Assembly (NCBI GenBank): GCA_030490835.1
Contig: CM059971.1
Span: 78,014,224-78,078,223 of the forward strand
Reading direction: 5' to 3'
DNA from: Annona cherimola
Lineage: Eukaryota; Streptophyta; Magnoliopsida; Magnoliales; Annonaceae
Length of the DNA: 64,000 nucleotides
Below the pieces are notes generated by a model. It was not told the origin of the DNA, did no database searches, and was given only the letters and a program-made list of their open reading frames with translations. A program made the position numbers and the translations under genes. The first letter of the stretch is position 1. Every line of letters begins with the position of its first letter. This document shows positions 20,346 to 32,934 of the stretch, one piece after another.

Positions 20346-22480
20346 TTTAATCAGTGCATATATGTGGGTTGGTCAAGTCTATCCAAGTGGAGACATGGTC
20401 AGCTAATCCAACACTTAACCATCCCAAAATCCATTCAAACACAATCATATCAAGGCATAAGTGCATTCTTAATCCCCTCAAGACTAGCCTTAAGCCAGGT
20501 TATACTAGAGACTATCTTCATCCATTTAAACACATTATCAATTCATTCCAAGTCATCATTCTCTCATCAACATGAGGGTTATATAATTCAACATCAATCC
20601 ATCTATAAGCTCAAGTAACCAAGTTCAAAAACTCCATTTTAAAACATACAACTCATGTACATAAAGCCCATCATAAATTCTATTCTAAATAATTCATCAT
20701 CCCACATGTCCTAAAACATAATCAATACACCATTTACATTTCTAAAGTTGTACACACCTATTTATACGTTGTTCCCATGCATCTAGCCTCACTTAGTCAT
20801 TTCATTGAGTATATAATAGGCAACATTTGAAAACCATAGCAAACTTACGTCAATTCCATAAATCTCGGTCCAATGCACATCAGTCTTGTGAGAAATCACT
20901 ATTAATCTCTTCTATTTCAGCATTTACATAATTTTCCACTAAAACTCCTAATTTTTAACCTCTCTACAATCCTCGTATAAGCTTCATTCATCAAAATCAT
21001 CTCAAATCATAAAATCAAACACAGTGCCCACAAATAATCATTAAAATAACAAGATTTCAAATTAAATTCATTATTTATTCAAAAGAAAATAATCTACATG
21101 CATCAAATTGATTTTCCAAAAGTCTCTTCAAATCCTAACTTGAATCCATGCAATCCATACTCCTTGATCATAGCTGGGTTGTCCAGAGGTGCTTTAGGGA
21201 GGTTTTGGAAGGGATTTTCACAAGTTAGAAGGGTGAAAAGAGAGACATAGGAAGAACCAAGATGAAAATTGGACAAAAACACGCTAACAACCATAGAGTA
21301 TCCATGCCATTTCTAGGCAATTACACACCCTATGTGATTTAGAGGCAATCACATGCGCTTCGTATGATTCAACTAACTTGCACCATTTGGTTCACAACTT
21401 TCTCTACACAACTTCGATTAAGATGATTTTTTTAGAGTTGTAACTTCAAATACTATCTCTACACAAAATTTTGCCTCAAAATTCTATCATCACAAAATTT
21501 AATATATATTTTACTACACATCTTTATCGACAATTCTATCCTATCACAACACATGTCATCATACCATACAAAAATATTCTCAAATACTAATCCAAACATT
21601 CTCATACATCTCTTATCATAATGTCATCACATTTATGTTATTTTTTGATTAAAATATGTTTCACATAAAATTTGATCCATCAACATATCTCTTTAATGGT
21701 TTTCCCTCTATGACGGGGCTCATTGACCCAAATCACATTATCATCTTTAATCCCTCTAAAATTACTTCTCGCACATCACAAATACTTCTAGCATCCCATT
21801 CATGCTAGGAACCATCACTTTTCATATCATTTCTAAAATTTTATCGTTTAAGTTCATTTTCTATAGAATTTTCATTATTATCACCAAATGACTCAATTTT
21901 AAAAACCATCATCTTAATTTCATTCTCAAGCATTATGAATACATTTCAATTATGATTAGAATCATTGTTATATAAATCATAGCTACCATCAATAATCCTC
22001 AATCATTTTCACTATCAAAATTCTTTTAGGTTAAACTCCACAATTCGACTCATTTTCATTATTCTATCAGATCTTATCACTCAAATCTCAAATAGTCATC
22101 TATATTCATTTCAAACATGTTAGAGTTCTCACTCATGCCTTAACACATTTTACATCGAATCAACTCTAAATAATGCCTCCTTTTAATTCAAAATCCACAC
22201 AATAGCGTCAAATCTTAAATATTCATCATTTAATTAAATCAAGAGTTCTTGTACATCCAAAATTATCTAACAAATATATGAGAATCTATCTCGGGCTTCT
22301 AACAAGCCATTTATCAAAATTCACCAATCCAATTTTCAATAACTAAAAATTATACATTTGCCACAACTCACTCAATCTTTCACATATTTAACCCTTGATT
22401 TTCAAAATCCTACCTCCTTCTAGCATCTAAGATTACATTATATACATGACTATATATTTACATAGTTGCCAATACTTGCA
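20346..22480 (-). repeat. G-poor 2.1-kb tract, possible solo LTR of a gypsy-type element
   Basis: Over about 2 kb the plus strand is strikingly poor in G and rich in A, C and T, with endless ATCATT/CATCA-like phrases. Such long strand asymmetry is typical of long plant LTRs. Read on the minus strand, the general style (purine-rich stretches, a short exon-like CT-rich block near 21250) resembles the LTR at 49588-52077, though I cannot align the two. No TG...CA ends, target duplication or coding are evident. The assignment is tentative. Confidence 0.3.
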
Positions 22481-23455
22481 ATATTACAATTGCTGACCCG
22501 CTTTTATCCCAAATTATAAATATACTGGCTTAACTTGCTCAAAAATGGATGAAGTTAAAGGCATGTCATGGTCTTTTAACTCAAATTTCACCCCAATTAG
22601 AATGTAATTTTTTTTATTATGATGATTGCATAACATAATTTCAAAATTTTACCAAATACAGACAGTTGCTTTTCTACTCAAATAAGCGCAATTGACAATA
22701 AAAAGGCTCGGCTAAACAAGCTCTAAGTTATTTGTTGCCTTTAAAAACTCCATTATAACCAAACTTCTCCCTTTGATTGTCCTGTTTGTTATAACATAAA
22801 TGGAATAAAATATTTGCAAGCGACGCAAAAATATGTGGCTCTTTTTAGATAGCAAAAAGGAAAGGACCTTATGTAGAAAAGGTGCTTGCTGTAATCAAAT
22901 AACTGAAGATGGGACGATTGAAGGTTTGCTTTGTCCTTTTTCTTATAAATAACCCTCAACATCATCACGTGGCACTGTCTATTGAATTGCATGCTTTGCG
23001 TGGAAGAGTACAATCCTCATGTATATAGATTTAATTTAATCATATCAAGGGGCACGTATATTTCAACTGACTAGGACTGAAACGATTTCTATATTAGAGT
23101 TAAGCATTTTGAAAAAATAAGTTGCACAACCCAAGTTAAACCAACTTTTTTCATGAACTAAACCTACTTAATTTTGGAAGAGAGTTGATGCGCAGTAGGA
23201 ATTGGTCAACCTAACACAAGTCACATAACCCGATTTCCGTGCAGTATTAAAAAAGGTTGTCAAATACGAGCTGCACTAACTCAGTTTGGAAAGTGAGTTA
23301 TTTTAAGTTATCGGTTGTTCAACTCAAATTGACCCAATTTATATGTTGATATAAAATATAACATATTATATAAAATATAAATTGATATAAACTATAACAT
23401 ATTATAAAAAATTTATATGATCAATATAGAATATTACCGAAAGGTTAATTTGTAT
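22481..23455. other. Intergenic sequence, nothing firm
   Basis: AT-rich. 23100-23340 contains hAT-like phrases (TTGCACAACCCAAGTT, CAACTCAAATTGACCC) without ends. Confidence 0.35.
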
Positions 23456-23456
23456 A

Positions 23457-24100
23457 CTACAAGAAATGTCAAGGTATGTAGCAAGCTATTTTACTCCTCG
23501 TAAGATAAAATTTGCTGCGTTCATGTTTAGGCAGCTATTGCTACAACCGCATCGTCGCATATACTTAAAAGTAGCATATAGTTGCTTTTACAACAAAAAT
23601 TGCACCATAATTTGTAGCATATAAGTTTCATATGCAACAAATGATGATGCATTACATGTACATACTAATGGGCCTACTTCTATGTAACTCCAAATTTTAA
23701 AAGATTTTGATGCTTGACAGAAAATTCAATTCATTTATTGTATTTAATATCATTTATTTAGCTACGAGACCAAATTTCATCCAAATAAAAATGCGCATGG
23801 GTCACATTTTCTAAAAAATATATATTTATATATAAATTATGAAAAATCTTTAAAATATATTTACATATGTATGAGAATATAATAATATTTTATAGAATCA
23901 TTTATCCATATAGAAGTGATATTTTAGAAGGTTTAGATATTAAAAATACAACTTTAAAATTGATGTTTAATATCCATTTTATTTGTTGATTTTATACAGT
24001 TGTAAATAGGGCTCATGCATAATAATAATAATAGACAAATGGAAGAATTTTTAAGATACTATAAAAATTGCTAAATATAATAGATAGGTTGGATTTTTTT
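23457..24100. mobile_element. CACTA-like element end (copy 2)
   Basis: Begins TACTACAAGAAATGTCAAGG, one base from the CACTACAAGAAA terminus of plant CACTA elements, and is followed by repeated GTAGCA/GCAGCTA/GTTGCT subterminal motifs. From 23620 it aligns with 7130-8190. No opposite terminus or transposase was found, so it is a truncated or non-autonomous copy. Confidence 0.6.
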
Positions 24101-25150
24101 TTTATCAACTAGTCAGATATAAAAAACAGAGAAGATTACATAAATGAGGGTTCATACAAGAATTTCCAGATATACCATATGGAGTAAGTGGTGGCTGCGT
24201 GCAATGTTACACACAGCGAGCAAGAATTTTTTTTGCATGTACATTGTTGTACATGAGGGATTTTTTTATTAATCGTATAATACGGGGACATCAATTAGAC
24301 ATCGTTTCTTTGGAATAATATTACTTATGCCTAGTAATCATGTTTCAATATAACTCATGGAACGAAAGCTATTCATGGTAAAAAAAAATAATTTTATTAT
24401 TTGATCTTTTGAGATTAATTTAATAAAGTAAAAATTTTAAAATATTTTTTGTTTATTAATTACCACAAAATCATGCACACTAAAATGATAAGGGATCATC
24501 GTCATAAAACTATTTTAAAATTAAATTTTTATGCATGAATGTTATTTGTTACAATAATCCTTTAATTACACTTTGTTATTTAGATATTTATTATTAAACT
24601 TAATATGTGGAAAGATACAATAGCTACAAATAATCATGTCACTTATGTCATTTTAAAGTAAATTTTGGAAAAAAATATCTATGAGAGAAATTCCCTTAAG
24701 AATTTTATAATAAAAATATATAAGAAATTGCGTTTACAAAATATTATAGAATTATAATATATTTTGATACAATATAAATAAAATTTTCTAATCCTTTAAT
24801 GATGTCAAAAAATACAAAATTTAATAAAATATAAAAAATGAAATTTCTTGTTTTCTTCTCCTATTCCTTTTTTATCTGTCATTTTCCTCCTCCAACTGTC
24901 GATGAAAATAATATATATATATATATATCGATGGACCTAATCTAGCATGAACTAAACTAATTTTAATAAGTTTAATTAAAGGTTAGACCAAGATTTTAAA
25001 ATTTGAATAAAGTATAGTGTTGAATTAAAATTATACAAATAAGGTCAAATCTCATTTACACGACTAAAGTATTGTTTGAAGAATTCGAAATTTTATGATA
25101 AATATATGTTAGGTTATATATGTTAGATAAATATATGTTAGACTATATAT
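24101..25150. other. AT-rich intergenic sequence, nothing recognised
   Basis: Very AT-rich with an AT-dinucleotide run near 24910-24930. No coding or named repeat. Confidence 0.4.
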
Positions 25151-25152
25151 AT

Positions 25153-26530
25153 GGGAGATTTTTTGATAAAATGAATGATATTTTATTAATAAACTAAAAG
25201 CCTGCTGCCGCAATGTCCAAACAAAGATGATTTACAAGAAAGCTAGGTGGGCTTCCCCACTATAATTTACAAAAACTCTAATTTTCTGGCCGCAATTTCA
25301 GCCATGATATGGGCACACCAGTTCGTTGTCTTGAGATTGTGAGTGAATCTAATCGATTGAAAGCCTCCAGCAGTGCTTAGGATTTCAGTTGTTAAGATAC
25401 CCACAATTGCCAAAATGGGGCATCCCTTGTTCAACATTCTCATTGGATCTAACGAGTCTGTCTCTACTTCCAGATATTGCACATTCATCTCCCTTCCCGC
25501 TTAACACCATATAGAATAAACATGGCTTCCATTTGAAGAACTTCTACTCTCCCTTTTACACACTAGCTTTTGGCAACCAAAAAATAACCTTTTGAGTGCA
25601 TAACAGCTCCAAAACCCATACAATCCCCCTTTTGAAAAATACCCCCCATCAACGTTGATTTTAAGATTGCCTGCTGGAGGCATCTCCCATCCACTGTTTT
25701 GAAAACCGGACCGAACCGGGCGGTCGGACCGGTCGGACCGTGAACCGGTCACGTCCCGGTTCGGTACTGTTACCGGTCCAACCGCGGTTCGACCACCGGT
25801 TCGATCCGGTTGAACCGGAAAAACCGGGAACCGGTCACAAAACCGGTTCAGTGACCGGTCCGGTTTTAAAAACATTGCTCCCATCTAGTCCTCAACGCCC
25901 TTTCCATCAGCTTCAATTCACTCATCGTCTTTGCAGCCTTGAATGTGTCACAGAAGTCTTCACTCTACTCAGTGAGATTTGCCAAGTCTGGTTGGTCCCC
26001 CGATTCTCTCATCTTGTTTCTGAGAAACCAAATTCGCCAACATAGCACCAGGAACTTTTCTAAGTCTCCTTCTTTTGCCTTTGATAGTTGGCTACAGATG
26101 CATCTCAATGCAGTTCTGGGCTTCCAAACATTCCTATCTTCTACTAACCTCCTTGTGAATGGCACAATCCTTTCACAGAAAACGAAAATGTGTGATGCAT
26201 CCTCACTTCTCTGCCTGCAAAATAGGCATACATTGTTTACATCCACACCATGCCCATTGAGGTTTTTTTTAGACAAGAGGACATTTTTTATTAAGCACCA
26301 CCCGGAGATTTTGATCTTACTGGGAATCTGTGCTCTCTAGATGCGCTTTCATATTTGTCTTTTCTAGTACATCATGTGGCAAGATCTTAGTTGAGTCCAT
26401 CCTGGAAACATATCAGGGTTAGACGTCATTAGTTTATAGGCTGACGTGACCTTGAAGAATCTGTCATCTTCAAAGGGTCAAAAAAATTGGTTGGTTGTTC
26501 TATCTCGTGGGATAGGTATCAGGCAGATCT
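25153..26530 (-). mobile_element. LINE-B, 3' part (interrupted by a hAT MITE)
   Basis: The minus strand carries plant LINE ORF2 C-terminal coding: SAYKLMTSNPD-like sequence near 26430, a zinc-finger region (CLFCRQRSEDASHIFVFCE, 26150-26230), then an RNase H-like domain starting PPAGNLKINVDGGYF (about 25680) and continuing through YLEVETDSLDPM. Frames are broken by stops. It ends TTTATCAAAAAA near 25153. The 5' half continues beyond the Copia-1 insertion at 31544-32085: on removing Copia-1 the LINE reading order is uninterrupted. It is therefore an older target of two later insertions. Confidence 0.82.
25692..25877. mobile_element. 186-bp hAT MITE, GC-rich (CCGGTT family), 8-bp target duplication
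   Basis: Terminal inverted repeats CACTGTTTTGAAAACCGGAC and CAATGTTTTTAAAACCGGAC (right end, reversed) flank an interior dominated by ACCGGTT-type palindromes. Perfect 8-bp direct repeats CTCCCATC lie at 25684-25691 and 25878-25885, the length expected of hAT elements. It interrupts the RNase H region of LINE-B, whose coding resumes on both sides. The open frames across it are artefacts. Confidence 0.92.
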
Positions 26531-26978
26531 CGATGGAATGATAAAAAAATAAATAAAAAAAGAAAAATATAGGCTACTGGACGGAAGGAGAAATATAGAG
26601 ACGGGGAGAAAATTTTTCTTAAGTGTATATTTGTACAATGGCTGGTTACATACAATAGGATTTTTTTCATCACTCGGATGAATGGGCTGTCCCCTTTTGT
26701 AGCTAACTTCAGTCGGTTGATTTTCAAAAAATCTAGCCGAAATTTATGATAATTTAATCACCGACTTACAGAGATTTTCCGTACGTGCAAATTGCATGTA
26801 GGCTTCTAGAAAATTATGCTACTCTATTCGGTCACTATTTAATGTAGAGTACATGCATGCGTGAATATTTGTGTTGCCAACTTATCATGCATGGCATCAG
26901 TATTATCTGCTAGTAGCAGAATTTTTCGTGTTGCCAATTTCCACATTAATCCAGATTTTTCTAGATTATATTTTAACA
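26531..26978 (-). repeat. Copia-1 3' LTR
   Basis: Matches 31063-31543 with visible substitutions and a deletion of about 34 bp relative to it. On the minus strand it starts TGTTAAAATATAATC. It contains a TATA-like CTACAAAAGGGG; the sister LTR has CTATAAAAGGGG. The boundary at 26531 is good to a few bases. Confidence 0.82.
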
Positions 26979-26995
26979 CTCCCCCTTAATCTAGA
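26979..26995 (-). other. Copia-1 polypurine tract
   Basis: The minus strand reads GATTAAGGGGGAG directly before the TGTT of the 3' LTR, the normal position of the plus-strand primer. Confidence 0.75.
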
Positions 26996-28700
26996 AAAAT
27001 CTATAGATCTAAGTTGTTTTTTGAATTGTAAAATTTTTTCTGTTGGCATAACTTTGGTAAATAAGTCTGTCAGCTGCTCATCCGTTCTGCAAAATTGTAG
27101 TTGAATTTTGCCTTTCTCCACAAGCTCTCGAATGAAATGATATCGATTATCGATATGCTTCAAACATGTGGAGAACACTAAATTCTTAGTCATAGCGATA
27201 GATGACATATTGTCTCAATAAATTCTTGTAGGAGACTTCGCTTCATCGTGTAGATCTTGTAGAATTCTTTTTAACTATACTGCTTCTCATGCTGCACTTG
27301 TTGTTGTGATATATTCTGCTTCTACTGTAGATAGTGTCATTATGCTCTGCTTCTTTGATGATCAGGAGATAATATTTGATCTGAGAGAAAATATATAGCC
27401 ACTTGTGCTTTTTTTTATCATTAATACAACTAGCCCAATCACTATTTGTATAACCAAATAAGTTGAAGTCTTCTCTTGATTTATATAGAATACCATGATT
27501 CTTCATACCATGGATTTATCTTAGAATTCTCTTGGCAGCTGCAAAATGAAGCTTGCTAAGCTTTGACATATATCTTGAAATGATGCTGACAACATAAACA
27601 ATATCTAGTCTAATGTTGGATAAATATATCAGGGATTCAACTAGGTTGTCGTAGATAGTTTCATCCGCCTTCTCCTTTCCATCATCTTTGGATAATTTTT
27701 CATTCATGGACATCGGCGTGACCATGGGCTCACAATTTTTCAAGTTAAATTTCTTCAATATATCATCTGAATATTTTTCTTGAAAAATAAATATCATACT
27801 TAGATATTATTTTACTTGCACACTGAGAAAATATTTCATAATACTGAGATTAGTCATCTCATTTTTTTGCATCACGGCTTTCTTGAAATCCTCAACCATC
27901 TAAGAATTAGTACCCATATATACAAGATCATCCACATATAAGTATAGAATAAGAAAATCTTGGCCCCTTATGTTTTTGTATAGAGAGTGATGGTTCGTTT
28001 GGACTTCTTATAAAGTCATGCTAAAGAGGATAACTATCAATATTGCTATTACAAGCTCTCGGAGCTTGCTTTAGACCGTATAATGCCTTACGCAGTTTAT
28101 GTACTTTGTCTTCTCGGCTCTCAATGATACAACCTTCTGGTTGCTTCACATATACGTCTTCTTCAATTATTCCATTGAGAAATGCTGATTTGACATCTAA
28201 CTAACAAACTTGAAACTTCAACTCTGTAGCGAGAGCAAGCGTAGTTCGAATAGTTTTCATACGGACAACCGGGGCAAATGTTTTTGTGTAATCAATTCTA
28301 GGCAATCAAGAATGGCCTTTGGTAACCAGCCTGGTTTTATATTTTTGTATAGAGTCATCTTCACCATTTCTGGTTTTATAAACCCATTTTAATCCCATAA
28401 TTTCCTTATCTTGTGGTTTGTCAACCAGCATCCAAGTTTGATTTTTCTCGATCATTTTCATCTCTTCATTCATAGCATTTACCCAATGCTCTTCTTTTAT
28501 AGCATCTTAAAATTTTTATGACTCACAAGCAAAGAATGTCACATCACAACGCTAATAAATATCTTTCAAAGATCGCCACTTCGTCGAAGGAGATGAGTCT
28601 GGAGATGAAGTGGATGAAGAACTAGGGCTTAAATCAGCCCCTGGAGATACTGGTAGAGAGTTTGGGCCTTGATTTTTTTTTTTTCATCTTCCTGATGTAA
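26996..28700 (-). pseudogene. Copia-1 reverse transcriptase / RNase H remnant
   Basis: Minus-strand fragments include LYVDDLVYMG (the RT active-site YVDD, near 27930), PMVTPMSMNEKLSKD and SNIRLDIVYVVSIISRYMS (27516-27797), an RNase H stretch with LFGYTNSDWASC (27243-27506), and the copia-typical KHIDNRYHFIRELVEKG and FCRTDEQLTDLFTK near the end (26966-27208). Frames change several times and stops abound. Confidence 0.82.
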
Positions 28701-28799
28701 TTGTGGCTCTGACTTTTTAGACTCATTTCAGGTCAAGATTTTATCTCGTCAAAAATGACATCCCTTGAAAAAATCAACTGCTTAGTATCAGGCTTATAG

Positions 28800-29800
28800 A
28801 GACGATAGACCTTCAATTCATCACTATAGCTAATAAATTTTTATTTATTTTTTTTCATCCATCTTCTCTTTGTTTTCTTTTGGAATGTGTATACATACGA
28901 CACATCCAAAGATTTTAAAATGCTTTGCTTTGGGCTTTCTTTTGTGCCAAGCCTCATAAGGTGTCATATTAGGAACCGCTTTTGTGGGGGATCTATTGAG
29001 AATATAAATGAATTTGTTAACGACCTCGGCCTAGAAAGATTTTGGCTTATTTTTACTTTGAATCATACTACGACCTATTTCAACAGTTGTTCTATTTTTT
29101 TAGCCATTCAATTTTGTTGTGGTGTGTGCCAAACTGTGAGCTCTCTTTTTATACCATGCACTTTGCAATATTTATCAAACTGATGACTCTTAGATCCTTC
29201 CCCATGATTAGTTCTTAGAATTTTCAAAAAATGTACACTTTGTTTTTCAACAAGGATCTTGAATTGAATAAAATAAGAAAAGACTTCTGACTTTTGCTCA
29301 AGAAAATATACCCACACATACGGGTAAAATCATCAACAAAAAAAAGAAAGTACCTTTAGCCGCTGAGAGATATATTTTGGGAATGCCCCCATATATCTAC
29401 ATGAATGAGCTTTAGAGGTACTTTAGCTCTCTAGGATGACTTTGGAAATGACAATCTATGCATTTTTCCATATATGCAACCTTCACATACTTTCCTCTCA
29501 GTAGTGATAGATGGAAGCATAATAACCATATATTTTTATCTGAGCACTTTCACACTATTGAAGTTTAAATGACCGATTCTCAAATGCCATCATGTGGAGT
29601 CATCCACATTTTTGTAATTTAATGCATATTTTTTAGCAAGAGACATAAAAAGAGGAAATAAATTGTTGGAATTCATTTTCAGTGCAACAATTAATTACCT
29701 CTTTTGTTTATTAAGAATGAGGCAATTTCTATCTTCAAATTTCATCATATATCCTTTTTAGACTAGTTCGCCCACCCTTAATAGATTTTGGGCTAGTCCA
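28800..29800 (-). pseudogene. Copia-1 integrase remnant
   Basis: Minus-strand phrases [41 protein letters not shown] and HTPQQN are the zinc-finger tail and catalytic-core landmarks of copia integrases. They occur in the expected order but in shifting frames. Confidence 0.78.
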
Positions 29801-29899
29801 AGGACATAGTGAACATCATGAATAAATTTGAAATTCTCATCTTTCGATTTTATAGCAATAATGTCTTTTTCTTCAACATTTTGAGATTTGTCATCCCCT

Positions 29900-30945
29900 A
29901 GAGTGACCTTGGACTTCATATTCTCATCAATTTTGACAAAATACTTTTTATTACTAGTGATGTGGTTTGAACAACCACTATCAAGATACTAAACATCATG
30001 TAGCTCTTTTTGAAGATTCAAACAAAAGATAAATACTTGATCATTTGAGTCACTATTTTCTGAATAATTTATGTTCTATATGTACTAGCAATCTTTATCA
30101 AAATAAGTAGGCCTCTTGCATCTCATGCATTTATAGCGACAATTATTCAAGAAGAAAATTTATCATTTTCTTCATTTCCTTGATTTTAGAATCTTCTTCT
30201 CCCCTTGCCATGGTTGTTTGATGCCTTTCTTTGAAAATTAACTTCGTGACTATTTTCTCCTTTTTGTTAAATTTTCTTTCCTTCATCTCTTTTTGAAATA
30301 TATAATTTTGATTGGACAACCTGCCCCACCACTATTATGAAAATCTACGCATTCTTTCTTCATGGGCTCAGAGAGAACTCATTAATTCAATTAAGGAAAA
30401 AGTAGATAAATTTTTTATTTCTTCTATAGCAACAACTACATCAACAAATTTATGAGGAAAACTTCTTAATATTTTTAAGATAATTTTCTTATCTTCTATT
30501 GTATCCCCATAGCTTCTAATCTAATTTATAATATTAGAAACATGGGAGAAAAATACTTACACAAATTTGCCTTCCTTCATTAATAAAGTATCAAAATCTT
30601 TTCATAGTGATTGGAGCTTGATGGAAATTACTTTGTCATGGCCTTAAATTCATTTTTCAAAATATTCTATGCGCCAATCGATGTTATGGCCGCTATGATT
30701 TTTGGATATATTGCCTTGCCTACTCTTTGTTGAATATACAGCAAGGCTTTTGCATTTTACATTTGATTTTCATAATATGTTTTCTTATTTTCACCCCAAG
30801 ATACAAGTTTTATGTCATCCTAGAGTTGCTCATAGCCATTTTGGACTAAGTCTCATAATTTTTGTGATATAAACAGGGTTTTTATTTGGATACTCCAAGA
30901 ATCATAGGCTTCTACTTCAAATATGGGGACTGATACTTGGGTGCA
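29900..30945 (-). pseudogene. Copia-1 gag and protease remnant
   Basis: The protease motif YLDSGCSNHIT is readable near 29970, and upstream a decayed CCHC zinc knuckle (CRYKCMRCKRPTYFDKDC) near 30110. Further gag sequence to about 30945 is recognisable mainly by position. It has numerous stops. Confidence 0.7.
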
Positions 30946-31049
30946 ATTAAATGTAGTAATGAAAGCTATTAATAACGTACCTTATAATATCTTCTTGTAA
31001 CAGCAAGGTAGTAGCAAAATAGCAAGTTCTACGGCTCCAGGACGATGAA

Positions 31050-31061
31050 GCTCTAATACTA
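31050..31061 (-). other. Copia-1 primer-binding site
   Basis: The minus strand reads TAGTATTAGAGC, two bases from TGGTATCAGAGC, the sequence complementary to initiator tRNA-Met used by most plant copia elements. It lies next to the inner edge of the 5' LTR. Confidence 0.75.
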
Positions 31062-31062
31062 C

Positions 31063-31543
31063 TAATGGAAATTGAAGGATAAAAAAATGTAAAAATATAG
31101 ACTGCTATATGGGAGGAGAAATAAAAAGATGGGAAGAAATTTTTCTTAAGTATATATTTGTACAATGGCTGGTTACATACAATGAGATTTTTTCATCACT
31201 TGAATGAAAGGGTGCTGTCCCCTTTTATAGCTAACTTCAGTCGGTTGATTTTCAAAAAATCTAGGCAAAATTTATGACAATTAAATCGCTGACTTACACA
31301 GATTTTTCGTGCATGTAAATTGCATGCAGGCTTCTAGAAAATTATGTTATTGTATTCGGTCACCATTTAATGTAGAGTGCATGCATGCGTGAATATTTGT
31401 GCTTCCGACTTATCATGCATCCTTTTCAATTTTTCTGCCGGCTTGGCTAACTTGCATGGCATCATTATTATCTACTGGTAGCAGAATTTTTCACATTGTC
31501 AATTTCCACCTCAATCCAGATTTTTTTGGATTATATTTTATTA
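31063..31543 (-). repeat. Copia-1 5' LTR
   Basis: Homologous to 26531-26978 and carries a promoter-like CTATAAAAGGGGACAGC on the minus strand. Many differences from its sister mean an old insertion. Its outer edge abuts LINE-B coding. Confidence 0.82.
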
Positions 31544-32085
31544 GATCTTTCGCCGCCGCCCTCTTCTCCAACTGCTGCTATCACTTTCACCCCTCCTCCA
31601 TGTTTTGTTTGCTAGCTCGATGAAACTCCCTACTTTGTCCTTCTCAGAAAATGAATTAGGTAGCGGCCCAACATTTGTCAGTTCTCCTCCAGCCTAGTTA
31701 TCCTTAAAGAAATTGATCTCTTCACCATCTCCCACCCTCCGCGTTCCTCCTTTCCATACCACATCTCTAGCTTTAATATGTATCTCCACACATATGAATT
31801 TGTTGCCCTTTGCTAACAATCCCAGATCTTCCCCTCCTTGAAACATTTTTCTTTCAGAACACTATGGCAAAAGGTGTCAATTTTTCTCAACCAAGCGCTA
31901 TTATTGTCGCTACCATAACAAGATTGAAAGCTAGGAACTCCCTAAACGCCATACCCCCATCAGCTTTTGGGCTACACATCTCTCTCCAGGCTTGTTGATT
32001 TTCCTCTTACCATCTTTCTCTCCCACCAAAATCTACAGATCAAACTATCTATCTTCCTATAAAAATATTTTAGGAAGAGGAAAAT
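31544..32085 (-). mobile_element. LINE-B, 5' part (reverse transcriptase C-terminus)
   Basis: The minus strand reads ICRFWWERK, a GGMAFREFLAFNLVM-like string, KARDVVWKGGTRRVGDG and EINFFKDN, i.e. the reverse transcriptase thumb and following region of a plant LINE, in broken frames. It continues across Copia-1 into 26530-25153. The upstream reverse transcriptase core is absent, so the original copy was 5'-truncated near 32085. Confidence 0.75.
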
Positions 32086-32464
32086 ACTCATTGTGTAACA
32101 TGGAATGAACATATATAGGGAAGATTAAAAATAGTAAATAGTAAAAAATTTTAGTTGTTATATTATGTAGTAAGAAAAAGAGTTCGTAGATGTGGAAAAT
32201 AGAAAATTTTAAAATTTTCATAGAATAGAATTAGTACTAGTTGAACATGCGCCTCGTTCACATAATGAACCAAAATAGTGTCAATAATTTATACATGCAC
32301 ATCCAAAAATGGCGTCAAACAGTGGCAATCTAGAAATTTGGTAGAGGAGGCAATCTGAAATTATGTGTCATATTGTTAATTGAGGGATAATTAACTATGA
32401 AAAATAATTATGTTGTAAAAATATTTTTTGAATTTTTTGGGGAATATTTGCCCTTCTCAATTCC
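32086..32464. other. AT-rich intergenic sequence, nothing recognised
   Basis: No coding sequence or named repeat is visible. Confidence 0.4.
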
Positions 32465-32710
32465 ACTTAGGGAGCCTGCGATAATGTGTTTTTTTGTGGA
32501 ATTGTGGGATGAAATGGAAAATGAAATATTTTGATATTTGTGTAATTGATATAAAATGATAGGAGTCAAGTTAGAATAAATAGGATTGTTGGAATGTAAT
32601 TGGAAGGAAAGATGATTAGAATATAAGATAAAATTGAAAAAATAGAATTGTTAAGCTATTAAATAATTTGTGGAGAAATGGAGAGAGCGAGAGGTCTCCC
32701 ACCTCACCCA
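32465..32710. mobile_element. Tourist/Harbinger-like MITE, copy 3
   Basis: Aligns with 14885-15125 and, less closely, 6253-6537 (GTGGGATGAAATGG, ATATAAAATGATAGGAG, GAATAAATAGGATTG, TTTGTGGAGAAATGGAGAG). The ends are eroded. Confidence 0.55.
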
Positions 32711-32934
32711 ACTTGTGCAGGCTAACAAATGTCCCCCTAGATCCACCGCACGGGTGATGTTCCTAGTAAAATAATCCAAATTAAAAGGGACACATGGTGA
32801 TGTGAGTTGACAAATTAATTAAGGGGAAATGATGTTTTAAAAGTATTTGAATTTTTTATGGAAATGAATACCGGATAATTCCTGAATCAAAAATATATCT
32901 ATATACCAGATAATTCTAAAGTTACGATTAGGGG

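Larger units (their letters stand above)
26531..31543 (-). mobile_element. Copia-1: degraded Ty1/copia LTR retrotransposon inserted in LINE-B
   Basis: Two LTRs of about 450-480 bp flank a 4.1-kb interior with PBS, PPT and remnants of gag, protease, integrase, reverse transcriptase and RNase H in copia order on the minus strand. GATCT at 26526-26530 and 31544-31548 is the probable 5-bp target duplication. Every domain carries multiple stops, so the element is dead. Its host, LINE-B, has the same orientation. Confidence 0.88.
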
